Assembly: GCA_946894095.1 (NCBI GenBank)
Contig: OX335646.2
Span: forward strand, 15,990,077-16,054,076
Length of the DNA: 64,000 nucleotides
Reading direction: 5' to 3'
Source: Incurvaria masculella
Lineage: Eukaryota; Arthropoda; Insecta; Lepidoptera; Incurvariidae
The translations under genes were made by a program, and so were the position numbers. Shown piece after piece: positions 1 through 10,214 of this stretch (position 1 is its first letter; every line of letters begins with the position of its first letter). The notes beneath the pieces are model-generated. The model worked only from the letters and a program-made list of their open reading frames with translations, did not search any database and was not told the origin of the DNA.

Positions 1-100
1 CCAAAGATAACAAACACAAATCTTCGCAAATTCGTTTCAAAATTTCACTTTCGGTAATAGCATGCTCAGTGCGCACGGTGCATAGGCCAGGGTTCCGTAC

Positions 101-3100
101 CTAGCACTTCGTTGCCCTTGAGCTCGGCCAAGAAGATGTTCTCGAAAGCGCAGCTGCACTTGCAGAGGCCGGTCCAGTGGCGCGCGTACTTCGTGAACCA
201 CATCTTCTTTAGCAGCGTCACCTGCTCGTTGTAGTCGTTCATCTGGTTCACACCTGTTGTCATATAATATTTGGTATTACTGTAACCTAAAATAAAAGAA
301 TATTTTAAAAATATTTTTAACGTATGATCTCTTTACCTGGTTTTTGCAAGTAGGCTTTTGCTAAAATCTCATAGAGTTGAAGAATGAAATGGAAATTATT
401 TACAAACGTGAGAATCATCATGGTTGTGGTCAATACGTAATCCATAGCGGATATCAGATTAATGTCATTTATTATTCCTAATTACCGGACAACACCAGGT
501 TATTGCTAAATTATAAAAAAATCTTGACGTTTGTTATAAACATTTGCATACACACCCTTGTTAACGGCATGAGCGATCAGAGAACGAATGGGTCCAGTGG
601 CCAGCACGGTATTCAGGAAAATGTTCTGCTCGTTATCATCCTGAAAAACATATTAGGCCTTCTACATTCATTGTAAATATTCTTACATAAACGTGGGTGA
701 TGATTGGGTGTTAAAATCTGGAGCAAGTATTTTTAGCTATGAGGCTTAACTTATTCGTCTCGGAAATTTCATGTATGGATTGGTACTATCGCCATATGGT
801 CGAAGAAAAAAATACTTGTTCTATCGATTCCAACTCAATGTAGCCGTGCTCATAAAGGAAAGGTCCCAGTATGGCACCCAAATATTTCGAGAATGCGGAC
901 TCTTGGGCTTAAGGTGGCCCAACCCGGCGGGACGAACTCATTCGCGGGCACGGTAAAAAACCGTGCTGTTGCGCTCTGGGACCTTCTCTGTTTAAAAAAA
1001 AATACAGGCTCCGTGATGAGCAAGATGCAATATGTCCACAAAAAAGACAATGTGCATAGTGCATGATTTGATAAGATTTACGAAAATTTTAATTACAAAA
1101 CGACTTATAGCTAAAAGTAAACCACGACCGCTGTAGTCAAAAATCTAACAAAAACAAAATAGATTATAAATCTTGATTAAATAAGCTATGTCTGATAACT
1201 AATTTTTTTAAGATGTTCTTACTTTATCATTGCGTAATCCACCTCCAAAGTTATTGTATAAAACGCGCAAAAAATTCGAACTTTCTGACAAGAAATATGG
1301 GCGTGATCTTCTTTCCCCGTTTGTATGGGGAGATGAGCGGGATGGGCCACCTTAACTCATGACGGTAGGTGTTTTATTAACCATCCTTGTCTGGTTACAC
1401 TTAAAAAGAATAGTAATAAGGAAAAAAGGAAATAAACTCTGAGCATCCAAGAGTCTCACACGAAACCACTGTGGCATGATACATTTCATCTGAGCCCAAC
1501 ACGACAACGACGACATTTGCAAGTGCAAGAACAATACAATGTAGTTAGGAAATTGAGTTGGTTTTAGGAGTTGGTCAGAATTTCATACAGTCGAGGTAGC
1601 TCTAACCATTATACTCTTAATTTGACTGAAGTGTAAGCATTTTGTACAGCTCTGAGGACTAGCAAGAGGTCATGGATTCAAATTCTTGTTCTTATCATGC
1701 ACCACTCTCTTTCTCTTTCTGAGTTGGATAAGTGCATTTTTCTTTACGAATGCGTGCTGTTCCATGGTTTGGAACCCAAGTAAAACTGTAGGTCCCCTTC
1801 CCCTACCAGTTGGTAGGGTTAAGCCCTCCCGGGTTGTTACGACCGCGCTGGATGAAAGTATGGTTGTGATTCTCTTGAATTCTTATTAATTTAGTTTTCT
1901 CCAATCATCAATGGTAAATACTTGAGTTAACGTTCTAAGGGATTACATCTGTAAGCACTAGCAAAAACCTTTGTAAACTTAGACTTAGTGGACATTGGAA
2001 CAATTTTTAGCCAAGTTTCATGGCAGTTCTTCTTCGCTGTGATTGTTGAACTGGCTAATGATATAATATAACAAATCAGAGTGAAGTGCAAAAGGATGAT
2101 GAATGAAAAATGAACACTAAACAATAAAGTAGTTACGTTGGGCGTGGCGAACTCTGGCCGAATGACGTTCTTGTGGTAGTTGTCGAAGAGGGCGACGAAG
2201 GGTCGGATGGTGGGGCCGTTCCACACCGTGTCAGGTACCCTCAGCAGGCTGCGCACGCGCATACACATCAGGCGCACATTACATTAACGTATCAATGGCA
2301 ACATCGCAACATCTCAAACGTCACATTTCAAATAACAATAGTTAAGTATGCATAATGGCGGATAGTGCAATGGCCGCGGTATACATTCAGTTTTGAACAA
2401 TGCATAGTGGGACTGGCGTAATATAATCATCTCCATATTATATTTTAACAGTGTTTTTACTTTCCTTATTGTAATACAGGGCAAGGACAATTTCAACATG
2501 AACCCAAGTTTATGTCCCATAAGAGTAAGACGAAAATATTTTTATTCATTTAGCTTGGATTAAGAAGGGTCATTTTTAGGGGATCAACATTTCATATAAA
2601 AGATGTAACAGCAATAAAGTCAGATATAGATATGTATAGTTGTAGTATCTCTCTTATTAATATTTGAATATGCGGGCAAAGATTAATATGAAATAAGTAT
2701 TGATAAGACAATAGCTGTTTGGTATTTTTTCACAGTAGCATAGGTATAAATACATCTGAATTTATAGTGTTATCGCAACGAGAAACACAAAAAGTACTAT
2801 AAATCATGATATCATTCAATTATATTCTTCGAAACATTTGTTATGTTACAAGTGAACGTCGAGACGCATCTTCTTTGTCGAGTGAGTAGTTATCGTGTGC
2901 TTTATAAAATCCGCAGTCTGGCAATTCAACCAGATTCCTCAAATTAGAACCCACCGATCATCTAGATCCTTGAACTATAAGGCCGGTAAACTAAGAAATT
3001 CACTCGCTGCCCCTAAGTTTAACCTTCTCCTTCAGATATTTTGTGAATTTTGTCCACGAGAAAATTCGGAAGCCTACGAACATCGTCGGGAGGCCCACGG

Positions 3101-3563
3101 GCGTCAGGCCCTTTTGATGAGGGCCTTACATACCTCACATGCCACCAATATAAAATAAACGTACTTATAGTGAAGCGAAGTCTTACTTTTCGGGCGCCTC
3201 GTCGTTAGCCGACATGGCCGTGGTCTTGCCCTGCGGCGCCACCTGGATGTAGCCGGCCGCGTTGTTGTAGTCGTTGTTGAACATCTCCTCGCTGAGACGC
3301 AGCAGGTCCTCGTCGGTGGTCGCGTCGGCCACCTGCTTCAGGAGGTCCTCGTAGCTCTTCTTCTTCGTGTAGTCGACGACGCCGCCGACGACGGTGCCGA
3401 TCTGCTGGATCGTATTCGCGGCGTTGCCCTGCGAGTCCCTGTTGGCATTATTGCTGATGAGGCTCGGCAGGATGTTGCTTAGGATCTGGCCGGCCGCCTG
3501 GGACAGGTCGTCCGCTCCCCCGGTCGCCGCGAGAACACCCAAAATAAGCGCTAGCTTCCACAT
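101..3563 (-). CDS. EndoU-family (poly(U)-specific endoribonuclease-like) secreted protein, four exons, 3' end outside window
   Basis: Exons on the minus strand are 3563-3187, 2248-2137, 640-556 and 253-101. Donors GTAAGA, GTAACT, GTGTGT and GTACGG and their AG acceptors join with phases 2, 0 and 1, giving 242 residues before the window edge. The start at 3563 gives a signal peptide (MWKLALILGVLAATGGA), so the product should be secreted. EndoU hallmarks follow in order: the LRLSEEMFNND helix (about residues 90-100), TIRPFVALFDNY (about 141-152), NIFLNTVLATGPIR (about 168-181), MWFTKYAR (209-216) and FENIFLAELKGNEVLG (228-243). EndoU enzymes cleave single-stranded RNA at uridines using two His and one Lys. 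At the first catalytic position the usual E-H pair reads E229-N230, while the second conserved Glu (E235) is kept. The second His (FHNW region) and the Lys would lie in exons beyond base 101. Reading past the 101/100 donor gives only a few residues and a stop, which supports splicing there. Family assignment is strong; loss of activity is an inference. Confidence 0.85.
337..477 (-). other. Possible in-frame cassette exon inside EndoU intron 3
   Basis: A 141-base minus-strand stretch is bounded by an AG acceptor (TTAG before 477) and a CCAG/GTAAAG donor at 336. Its phase matches both neighbouring EndoU exons (one carried base in, one out), and it is open for all 46 complete codons. It encodes a hydrophobic, membrane-helix-like stretch (VLTTTMMILTFVNNFHFIL). 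Direct joining of exons 3 and 4 gives canonical EndoU spacing, so inclusion would break the fold. It may be chance. Confidence 0.2.
778..903 (+). repeat. SINE-1 fragment in EndoU intron 2
   Basis: Matches the inner part of the full SINE-1 copy at 36292-36640, including TCAATGTAGCCGTGCTCAT and a GTATGGCACC block. The tRNA-like head is missing. Confidence 0.7.
909..1355. mobile_element. Non-autonomous inverted-repeat element in EndoU intron 2
   Basis: TTAAGGTGGCCCAACCCG at 909-926 is matched in inverse at 1338-1355 with one mismatch in 18. No reading frame of note lies between. It abuts the 3' side of the SINE-1 fragment, so it probably inserted beside or into it. Confidence 0.55.
1752..1870 (+). 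repeat. SINE-1 fragment
   Basis: Shares the middle block of SINE-1: GGTTTGGAACCCAAG, a GTAGGTCCCC block, GGTGGTAGGGTT-like sequence and the CCCGGGTTG segment. Head and tail are lost. Confidence 0.7.
2957..3160 (+). repeat. LINE-B 3' fragment in EndoU intron 1
   Basis: A decayed frame resembling RSLNYKAGKLRNSLAAPKFN matches the LINE-B pieces at 19150-19600 and 27962-28145. The shared non-coding block CATCGTCGGG follows, then an AATAAA-like tail. It lies antisense to the host gene. Confidence 0.5.
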
Positions 3564-3972
3564 CGCTGCAAACGGACTGGCCGCCGTGGGGCCGAATAGT
3601 GTTTTCAAGCGAGATAACCGGTATGATCTCTAGTAATTGTGCGCGGCGTGGGAGATACAGACGACCTCCGGTGACGCAATTCTCCCATACAGAGATACGC
3701 TCAATGCTAATGGGAACACGTACGGAATCTAGTAGGTTAGTGGAATATGTCCCTTATGCACTCGGACGTAAGGTCAGCCAAGAGACGGCCTCACCAGGCG
3801 ATCGACTGTCTCGTTCTCGTTCGGATTTGACTCATGTGTTTATTTCGCACGTGTAAATCATACAGATCAACTGCCACTGAGGTAATGCAATACTCAGAAT
3901 AAACACCGATCAAGTGTGAACTCAGGTGGCGAGCATTCCATATCATTCGTCCCTATCGGATGGTTTTATTAT
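3564..3972 (-). promoter_or_regulatory. 5' flank of the EndoU gene
   Basis: This is the only place for the proximal promoter or 5' UTR of the EndoU gene if transcription starts nearby. I see no convincing TATA box. A pyrimidine stretch ending in TTTGCAG lies two bases before the start codon on the minus strand, so the start codon could also be reached by splicing from a distant 5' UTR exon. Confidence 0.25.
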
Positions 3973-4282
3973 ATAACTGGACATGGATAGCTGATACCAC
4001 ACTGAACGCCAACTATTAGCCTAACACACCACATGGGAACACGCTCGGCTACATTGAACTGGATAGAAAACACGGACTATTTTCATTGCCGCTTCGACCA
4101 TCGTTCATTCAATGCGATGGTACTAAACCGGGATTAACCCTACCACTTAGTAAGTATGGAAGGGGACCTACAGTTTTACCTATAATCCGAATCACAGCTA
4201 GCCTCAACGGTTGAAAATGGTCACCTATCCAGAACCCAACCGCGCTCAGAGGTGCTTACCCAGCTTATCGAATTGCACCACT
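3973..4282 (-). repeat. SINE-1, nearly full length
   Basis: Runs in reverse from the tail (GGACATGGATAGCTGATACC) through the GATGGTACTAAACCGGG block to the head segment (CCAACCGCGCTCAGAGG, CAGCTTATCGAA). An internal deletion joins CATGGGAAC to the CGGCTACATTGAAC block. Confidence 0.75.
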
Positions 4283-4332
4283 GGTCGACGGTAAGTTGAC
4301 ATGTATGGATATATTTGATGTTATTAGGTACC

Positions 4333-4383
4333 AGGGCCGGACCTTCCTTTTATGAGCACGACTACGTTGAACCTCTGTGTATT
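4333..4383 (-). repeat. SINE-1 short fragment
   Basis: GGACCTTCCTTTTATGAGCA and ACTACGTTGAAC match the segment deleted from the copy just upstream. It may be a piece displaced from that copy or a separate insertion. Confidence 0.45.
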
Positions 4384-4385
4384 AT

Positions 4386-4697
4386 CAGAGAATAAGACTA
4401 CCCTCTTGTGGTTGACATTATGATTTTGAGAACGAACCGTTTCTCAAACTCATTTATCTGCCGCACCGCCAGGATATGGAATTGTCTGCCGGCGGGTGCC
4501 TTTCCGCATACCTATAACCTGGGAGTCTCCAAAAGTACCTAATTTGAACAAGCTCGATAGCTGAGCAATAGTCCGCAAATCCGCTGGTATGGTGCCTCGC
4601 TGAGCATGGTTTCGCGAGGCGAAGTTTATTTCGCTTTTCTTTGTATCTTTGGTCCTCAGCACAGCCACGAATACCGGTTTTTCATAAAAAAATAAGC
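4386..4697 (+). repeat. LINE-A 3' end fragment
   Basis: Collinear with the 3' end of the 15559-16613 element: TTGTGGTTGACATTA, GAGAACGAACCGTTTCTC, the CCGCACCGCCAGGATATGGA block, the 3' UTR and a short A tail at about 4685-4692. It is frame-disrupted and 5'-truncated. Confidence 0.75.
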
Positions 4698-4727
4698 TAA
4701 CAAGTGACAAGTCCGCCTAAGGGCTCA

Positions 4728-5076
4728 GAGTGGTCAGTCTGAGTTCTCACCTAAATTGGCGTTTACGGCAAACCGACCGACTGGCGTTTTCTCCAAACTC
4801 CATACAAGTTTTTAATAGATATTCTGTGGTTTTACTTCTTCAAGCTGTCAAAGTCAAACGCTGACTTCCGATTTGTATGAAAACGGGGAGTGGACGTAAA
4901 CGGCAACGTCGACGTATTTACGCCAACGTTGAGTAAGCTGTCAAATCAAGCTGACTCGCAAATGTTAGTTCGCTTAACGCCCGCTGCGCGCGCTCTTCAA
5001 TTTCTCCATACATTTGAAAACGCCAGTCGATCGGTTTGCCGTAACGCCAATTTAGGTGACAACTGAGACTACCGGC
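4728..5076. mobile_element. MITE-C fold-back element
   Basis: Terminal arms carry CACCTAAATTGGCGTTTACG (from 4748) and its inverse near 5043-5063, with conserved CCGACTGGCGTTTTC just inside. Both halves also share the TCAAGCTGTCAAAGTCAAA and CGCGCTCTTCAATTTCTCC segments seen in the other copies. No coding capacity. Confidence 0.75.
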
Positions 5077-6789
5077 TCTAATTCTTATTGTCGCATTCCT
5101 TTCATGCAACGTGAGTTTCGATCCCAGTGAGGACATACTAGTGACCTGGTTTTAAACGTAGTTCACATTCAGATCAACATTTCTTACCGTAAAACGAAAA
5201 TGATTGCGCGCCATCTATCGGCACATAGCAAGAGCGATACATCGATACAATGCTCGAATATTGATTCAAATTATAAAATATGAGGTGTTTCACTGACAAA
5301 TAAAACGCAATTCCCCCTACAAACTTTAGATTATTTTGTCCTGTGTAATGTTTGCAACATTTTACATAAAATCTCATCGTGTAATCGACTGTTCGCCGAC
5401 AATTGCGCCGCAGACCATAATATTGTCCCACAACCTAACACCGCCAGCGCCATGTCGCGAATGTCGCTAAGCTACGCCTTCTTTATGACGTGGGCTGTGA
5501 CGTAGCGACCCACTTGGTGGACACAGACCCAGTTTGCTTAGACCATCTCCTCTCTACCGCTATCCTCTGTGGTAGTAAGTAACGGATCGGTTTCAAGTCG
5601 CCTGAAAAAGTAGTGATGGTGACAAAAAATATATATGATAAGGTAAATGCTGTAAATAACAAAACATGAAAGTATCAGTACATGCTTGCTTAGCAATACC
5701 AAAATTGAACAAATCTTTGGTTGCATTTCGTAGTTAAGGCGATTTACGTTACAGATATAACTTTAGGTATATTTAAGTATTTAATTTAAAAACCGACTGG
5801 TTATTGCTGTATAATTAATAGGTATCAATATGTCTAGACAATGAGTATATTCATCAGCAGGTACATTCCAACATCTATTTTATATAGCAAATCTAGATAA
5901 TGCAACCACTTGGCGCAGGAACACCGACTTATTTAGCATCAGGGGGTTGATCTCTAACATGCAAAACACAGATTCCTTACCTTATCGTGACCAAAGATGT
6001 CGTGACCTCCCGGAATATGTAAAAACTACTATTCATTCGACCAATTTCTGTTAGATACAGAAGATTTTCAAAAAAATAAATAATAGGAATTTGTCACGTT
6101 CCAAGGAAATAATCAATGATTACATAATCTGTGGAAATAACTTCTTAATTAAAAGTTCTCGAAAAATATTATTAACGGATGAAAATATGGTATCGAAAAA
6201 AAAAACGTTTTTAATTTGATTATGAATTTAAAAGGGCTAATAAAGGGCTTTAATTTGTTTTAGAAATCATCGCGTAACGTGGCAAAAATAAAGTAATCGG
6301 ACATGAAAATATTGACTGAATAAAACCAACAACACTTGAACCGATCAGAAGGCATGGTTATCTTGTAAGGAATCTCCCCGTCGTCGTCGGCTGACGCTTG
6401 ACCTAATTTCAACCCTCGCCAAATGCTACCTACTCGGTGAACCGAATTGCCAGATGCCACAAAAATTCGGCTCCCCTGTCCGAACTTCCTGCATGTTTTT
6501 GGAAATACACGATAAAACCGTACAATGCTGCACTTGCCCGTTTTGGAAGAAATCTGGTCAACAACCACTACCAAAGAATATATGCACCACGCTCATCAAT
6601 CCACGCGATGTTAACACATATGCGGTCCTACGCAGATCGATTTTATATGGTTTGATTCTTATTGAGTGTATTCTCTTTCATGCATCTTTTGGTAGACAAG
6701 CAATCCACTCTAATACGTTTTACCTTTTATATTTGCTAGCGCGTATTTGCAGCGATAAACTGCCGCATAAATGGCGAACATTACGTACG
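5077..6789. other. No recognised gene; AT-rich intergenic DNA
   Basis: About 1.7 kb without a frame I can support. A minus-strand open stretch at 5174-5431 ends at a donor-like CG/GTAAGA (5190-5185). It has low complexity and no recognisable motif. Confidence 0.5.
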
Positions 6790-6893
6790 CCCGTTTTCAC
6801 CACCACCACTTTCAGTTACACCATGTAAATATACAATATAACCGAAAGTTAACCGTCGGATTTCAGTAAGCTGGAGGTGGTGAAATCAGATGG
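6790..6893. mobile_element. MITE-D copy 1
   Basis: A short inverted repeat, TTTTCACCACCACCAC at the left against GGAGGTGGTGAAATCA at the right, encloses CAGTTACACCATGTAAATAT. The core recurs at 6986-7096 and 21822-21932. Confidence 0.6.
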
Positions 6894-6985
6894 TAGAGCA
6901 GTAGAGAATGGGCAAGTAACCAATTATTTAATGGAGGGAATACAGCTCGCTTATGGACGAAGAAATGCGGAAGAAATTAGTTTCC

Positions 6986-7096
6986 AGTCACCTCCGGCTA
7001 CAAAAATCCCAAAGTTGTCTTTCAGTTACACCATGTAAATATGCACTGTAACTGAATGGTAACTATCGAAATTCAGGTAGCTGGAGGTGGTGAAAT
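6986..7096. mobile_element. MITE-D copy 2
   Basis: CACCTCCGGCTAC at the left is inverted as GTAGCTGGAGGTG at the right, around the same CAGTTACACCATGTAAATAT core. It sits about 90 bases from copy 1 in the same orientation. Confidence 0.6.
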
Positions 7097-7376
7097 CAAG
7101 GGTAAGTTGGCGACCGTCTGTCTTGCAGTGTGCGGTTGAGCGTTGTCCTGAGTAGAGCAATTGACCTGTCTCGTTCGATGAATGCCAGCTTGGCTATATG
7201 TGCAGCCTGACCAGATCTCAAAAATATGTAGTTGATAACACCATCAGATTTCCAGATTTTGCGCTAGTGCAAAGGTTCATATAAAAAATACTCGATATTA
7301 AAATTTTCCGTGGACTACGATGCCACAGAAAAACCAAATAAAGAGAAAACGAATGAATAACAGAACTTTAACTTAC

Positions 7377-7610
7377 AAATTTTGAATTTGAATTGAATTT
7401 AGAAACCAAACTCCTCTTCGAAAATTTCAAAGGTAAGGTTCCAATAGTGAACAAGTAGTTTATACGGAGAGAAGAAAGTCGAGGTGACGACGGCTTCGCA
7501 CGCGACTGCGGCCGCGCTATGCGATCGCGTGCGTCGGCGGCGACTCCGTCCCGTGCGGCGGACTGCACGGTGCCGACGACGCCGCCGTGGTCGACGCGGG
7601 AAAATGCCGA
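7377..7610 (-). other. Candidate GC-rich first exon
   Basis: A GC- and CpG-rich island (about 7475-7610) in AT-rich DNA runs, on the minus strand, into a TTT/GTAAGT donor at 7376. One frame from an ATG near 7616 stays open to the donor but is compositionally biased (Arg/Ser/Ala). It could be a 5' UTR exon of a minus-strand gene, conceivably the EndoU gene 3.8 kb away. Confidence 0.3.
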
Positions 7611-7842
7611 GCTCATGTTTTATGCATCCCGCTTCTGTCGGATCGGAATGTATTGGTACGAATTGACGAGAAAACGCTGTAATAACAGATTGCATTTCGA
7701 ATGGATACTGATCCGATCGGGAGTTGTTTATGATGATTATCAGCGCTTTCACTAGTCCTTTCTTTAAGACAATAAAATGAGCAAAGTGCCCCTCAATATA
7801 TCCTATAATGCAGCAAACGATTCTCTTCTTTTATTTTAACTG

Positions 7843-7880
7843 GATGGACATGGATGGCTTTTACCACACCTATTGTCGTA
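7843..7880 (-). repeat. SINE-1 tail fragment
   Basis: GGACATGGATGGCTTTTACC matches the reverse of the SINE-1 3' end. The adjoining sequence has diverged. Confidence 0.4.
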
Positions 7881-8268
7881 ATATATATACCATACCCCAT
7901 AGGGCTATGGTAACCAGGCGTCATGTCAGGACTTTCCACTCACGTGCAGAGCGCATCACCCTTGGCGCCACAGTAGTAGGCATTGGCATTTGCAAGGAAA
8001 ACGTACGTGGGTCAAAGTCTAACGTATAGTGTCTAGGGTGATGCCGCTGTACATGCGTCCATCCGTACACTCGAATCGCAGTAAAGCATTATTTGGTTCA
8101 GGGTGTTGCTAAGAATCTTATAAAGGAATCTTATTTATATTTTATGATTGAGGTTGCTCTCAAAGTGTGGTAGCACGGAGATCGTCGATTTCCGTGGGAT
8201 AATTAAAATAATTAAAAGGGAAGTAGTACTAATTAGAAGGAAGAGAAGCACTGTCAATTTGTATTGGC

Positions 8269-8366
8269 GCTTTGACCAGCATTCAATGCGATGGCACCTA
8301 CCTGGGCGGAATAAACACTCCAACCTAGTAAGAAGCAAGGGGATCTACAGTTTTACATAGAATCAC
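8269..8366 (-). repeat. SINE-1 middle fragment
   Basis: The ATTCAATGCGATGGCACC, CTGGGCGG and CTACAGTTTTACAT blocks match the SINE-1 middle in reverse. Confidence 0.65.
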
Positions 8367-9180
8367 GTACAGTTTCAACCATGAATGAAATACTTAAAAA
8401 GGTGGTTGATTGATTGAAAATTCTTTAAAACGCCACAAAAAAATCTATTTACAATAGAAAGTACAGTGCAATAACAACATAAACATAAAACTAAAGTTGC
8501 TTTTGGTTTACTGCAAAAATCCGGCATGTTTCCAATTAAGGCAATGAGGTATGTGCCATTATACTTTATCTTGTGCAGTTGTTACGAAGATAATGCGCAG
8601 TCCAGTAATTGAGAGAGCAGACCACGAGGTAACTTGATATGTAGTTAATAAAGACACTACTCAAGTGAACTGAGATCATCTATTCTAGTGACATCGTTTG
8701 CAAATATAAAAGTAAATATAAAAATGTGATCTTTCTGCATTTAATGGTTCATGTTCACTATTTATTAGAGAGCAAAAAACGAAATAATTCCATCTTTCAG
8801 TCCGAATAATATAAAAAAATATTACAGCCTGAGATTACCAAACAATTGTACACCAGATTCCTGAGTGACTGACCCCTTGTATGCATGTACATATTAATAA
8901 TCTTGATCTAGTAGACGCGTGAAAACTGTTCTGGTTCTCTACGTTCAAAGGGCATCACTAACTCGTAACATTCGTATTTCGCAGTCGGAAGGCTCCCGAT
9001 GTGCCCTTTCTGCAATTAACTAAAATTTCACGCCTAACTAAAACGCGGTTAGAACCAAATGTGCCCATCCTTTAGATTATGGTAGTGCACCATAATGGCC
9101 TTTGATTCTGGGTATCCTGACGCCATGTCTTCTTTTTTTGAAATTTTGTCAGTTGCTTTGGAAAGATTTTTTTTGTGTTT
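8367..9180. other. No recognised feature
   Basis: AT-rich DNA with frequent stops in all frames. I see no repeat shared with the rest of the window. Confidence 0.5.
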
Positions 9181-9352
9181 GGACATGGATGGCTAATAAT
9201 GGAAACTAGGTGCTATGCCAGGAACTTCATTTAGTTTCACAGCTACATAGAACTGGATGGAAAAGACGGAAAATTTTAATTGCCGCTTCGACCATCGTTC
9301 ATTTAATTCGATGGTACCAAACTGGGCGGGATAAACCTAGTAAGTATGAGGA
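9181..9352 (-). repeat. SINE-1 fragment
   Basis: GGACATGGATGGCTAATAAT leads into CATTTAATTCGATGGTACC and AACTGGGCGG. The SINE is broken off before the tRNA-like head. Confidence 0.7.
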
Positions 9353-10140
9353 ACCTTATATTATGTTTATTTAGACTTTAACTGTTGTTACACATTATTT
9401 TTAAAACGTTTTCGAATAGACAGTGTTATGAATCGCTTACTTGTTCAAGGCGACGTTTCGTCCACCGAATTGTGGACTTCTTCAGGACTTTCTTTTCGAA
9501 AACATTTTAATAATAACCTGTATATTAACTTGGAATCCGAACAACGAAGGACGAATGGCTCCTTCGACATGCACGCGAAAAAATGCAGTGGGCACAATTT
9601 TTGTTTATCGTCGTTTTGCCTTGGTAAGGTTTTTTAAATGATTGTTGCTCAATTCTTTCATATTGCCAGACATGTTCTTTTGATTCATCAGAAAACTTGG
9701 TTAAATTAGGCATAATTCTTAACATGTAAATGTATCTTTGAAGATCATATCCTCTCTTCTTGGATTACCCATCTCGTATTCCACGTACCTAACGCAGCAA
9801 TTATTTATTTGTTGCTACAATACTCAGTATTACGGCTACGGTCAATCTTTCAATATCCCTTTTCTTTCCCTTCAATATCTTAAGTTCTTTCTAAGGCAAA
9901 GGTGGGACAAATGCTGATGCTAAAGCCTATGCAATAAATATGAAAATGTTTCCTTCCTTTTTATAATAGTTGTTCAAAACGTGGAAGCGATAATAATGTT
10001 ATTTACAAGGAGCAATACCAAGAAGTGCTTCGTCTCGTATCAGTCGCATTAGGTCATCGCTACAAAGGTCATCAGACTTGACTGTCCACTCGCGAGACCT
10101 CGTCAACTGGCACAGTGCTGCCAACACAACCGTCCAATCG
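9353..10140. other. No supported gene upstream of the proline-rich protein gene
   Basis: A 69-codon plus-strand frame at 9428-9637 shows no protein-like features. The segment CGACGTTTCGTCCACCGAAT recalls the ends of some retroelements, but I cannot assign it. Confidence 0.4.
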
Positions 10141-10148
10141 GTTTTGGT

Positions 10149-10179
10149 TTATAATTGTTGCGAATCGTTTTGTTTAGTG
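10149..10179 (+). promoter_or_regulatory. Possible core promoter of the proline-rich protein gene
   Basis: TTTATAATT near 10149-10157 is followed about 25 bases later by TTAGTGA, close to the arthropod initiator TCAGT. The start codon lies about 35 bases further on. Both matches are imperfect and the real start may be further upstream. Confidence 0.25.
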
Positions 10180-10214
10180 AGTTACCGAGACGTGGGGAGA
10201 GCGCTTATGTCAAG

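Noticed and set aside
85..104. Similarity of the EndoU exon 4 donor region (GGGTTCCGTACC) to the Rep-1 start
   Set aside because: Only a 12-base match with no further Rep-1 sequence visible before the window edge; likely coincidence.
5174..5431. Minus-strand frame ending at a CG/GTAAGA donor
   Set aside because: Amino-acid content is not protein-like, and the GATAGATGGCGC word is common in insect non-coding repeats.
7399..7752. Arg-rich minus-strand frame of 117 codons
   Set aside because: The basic run is what any GC-rich CpG stretch gives in this frame; three frames overlap here and none has a domain. Kept only as a possible 5' exon.
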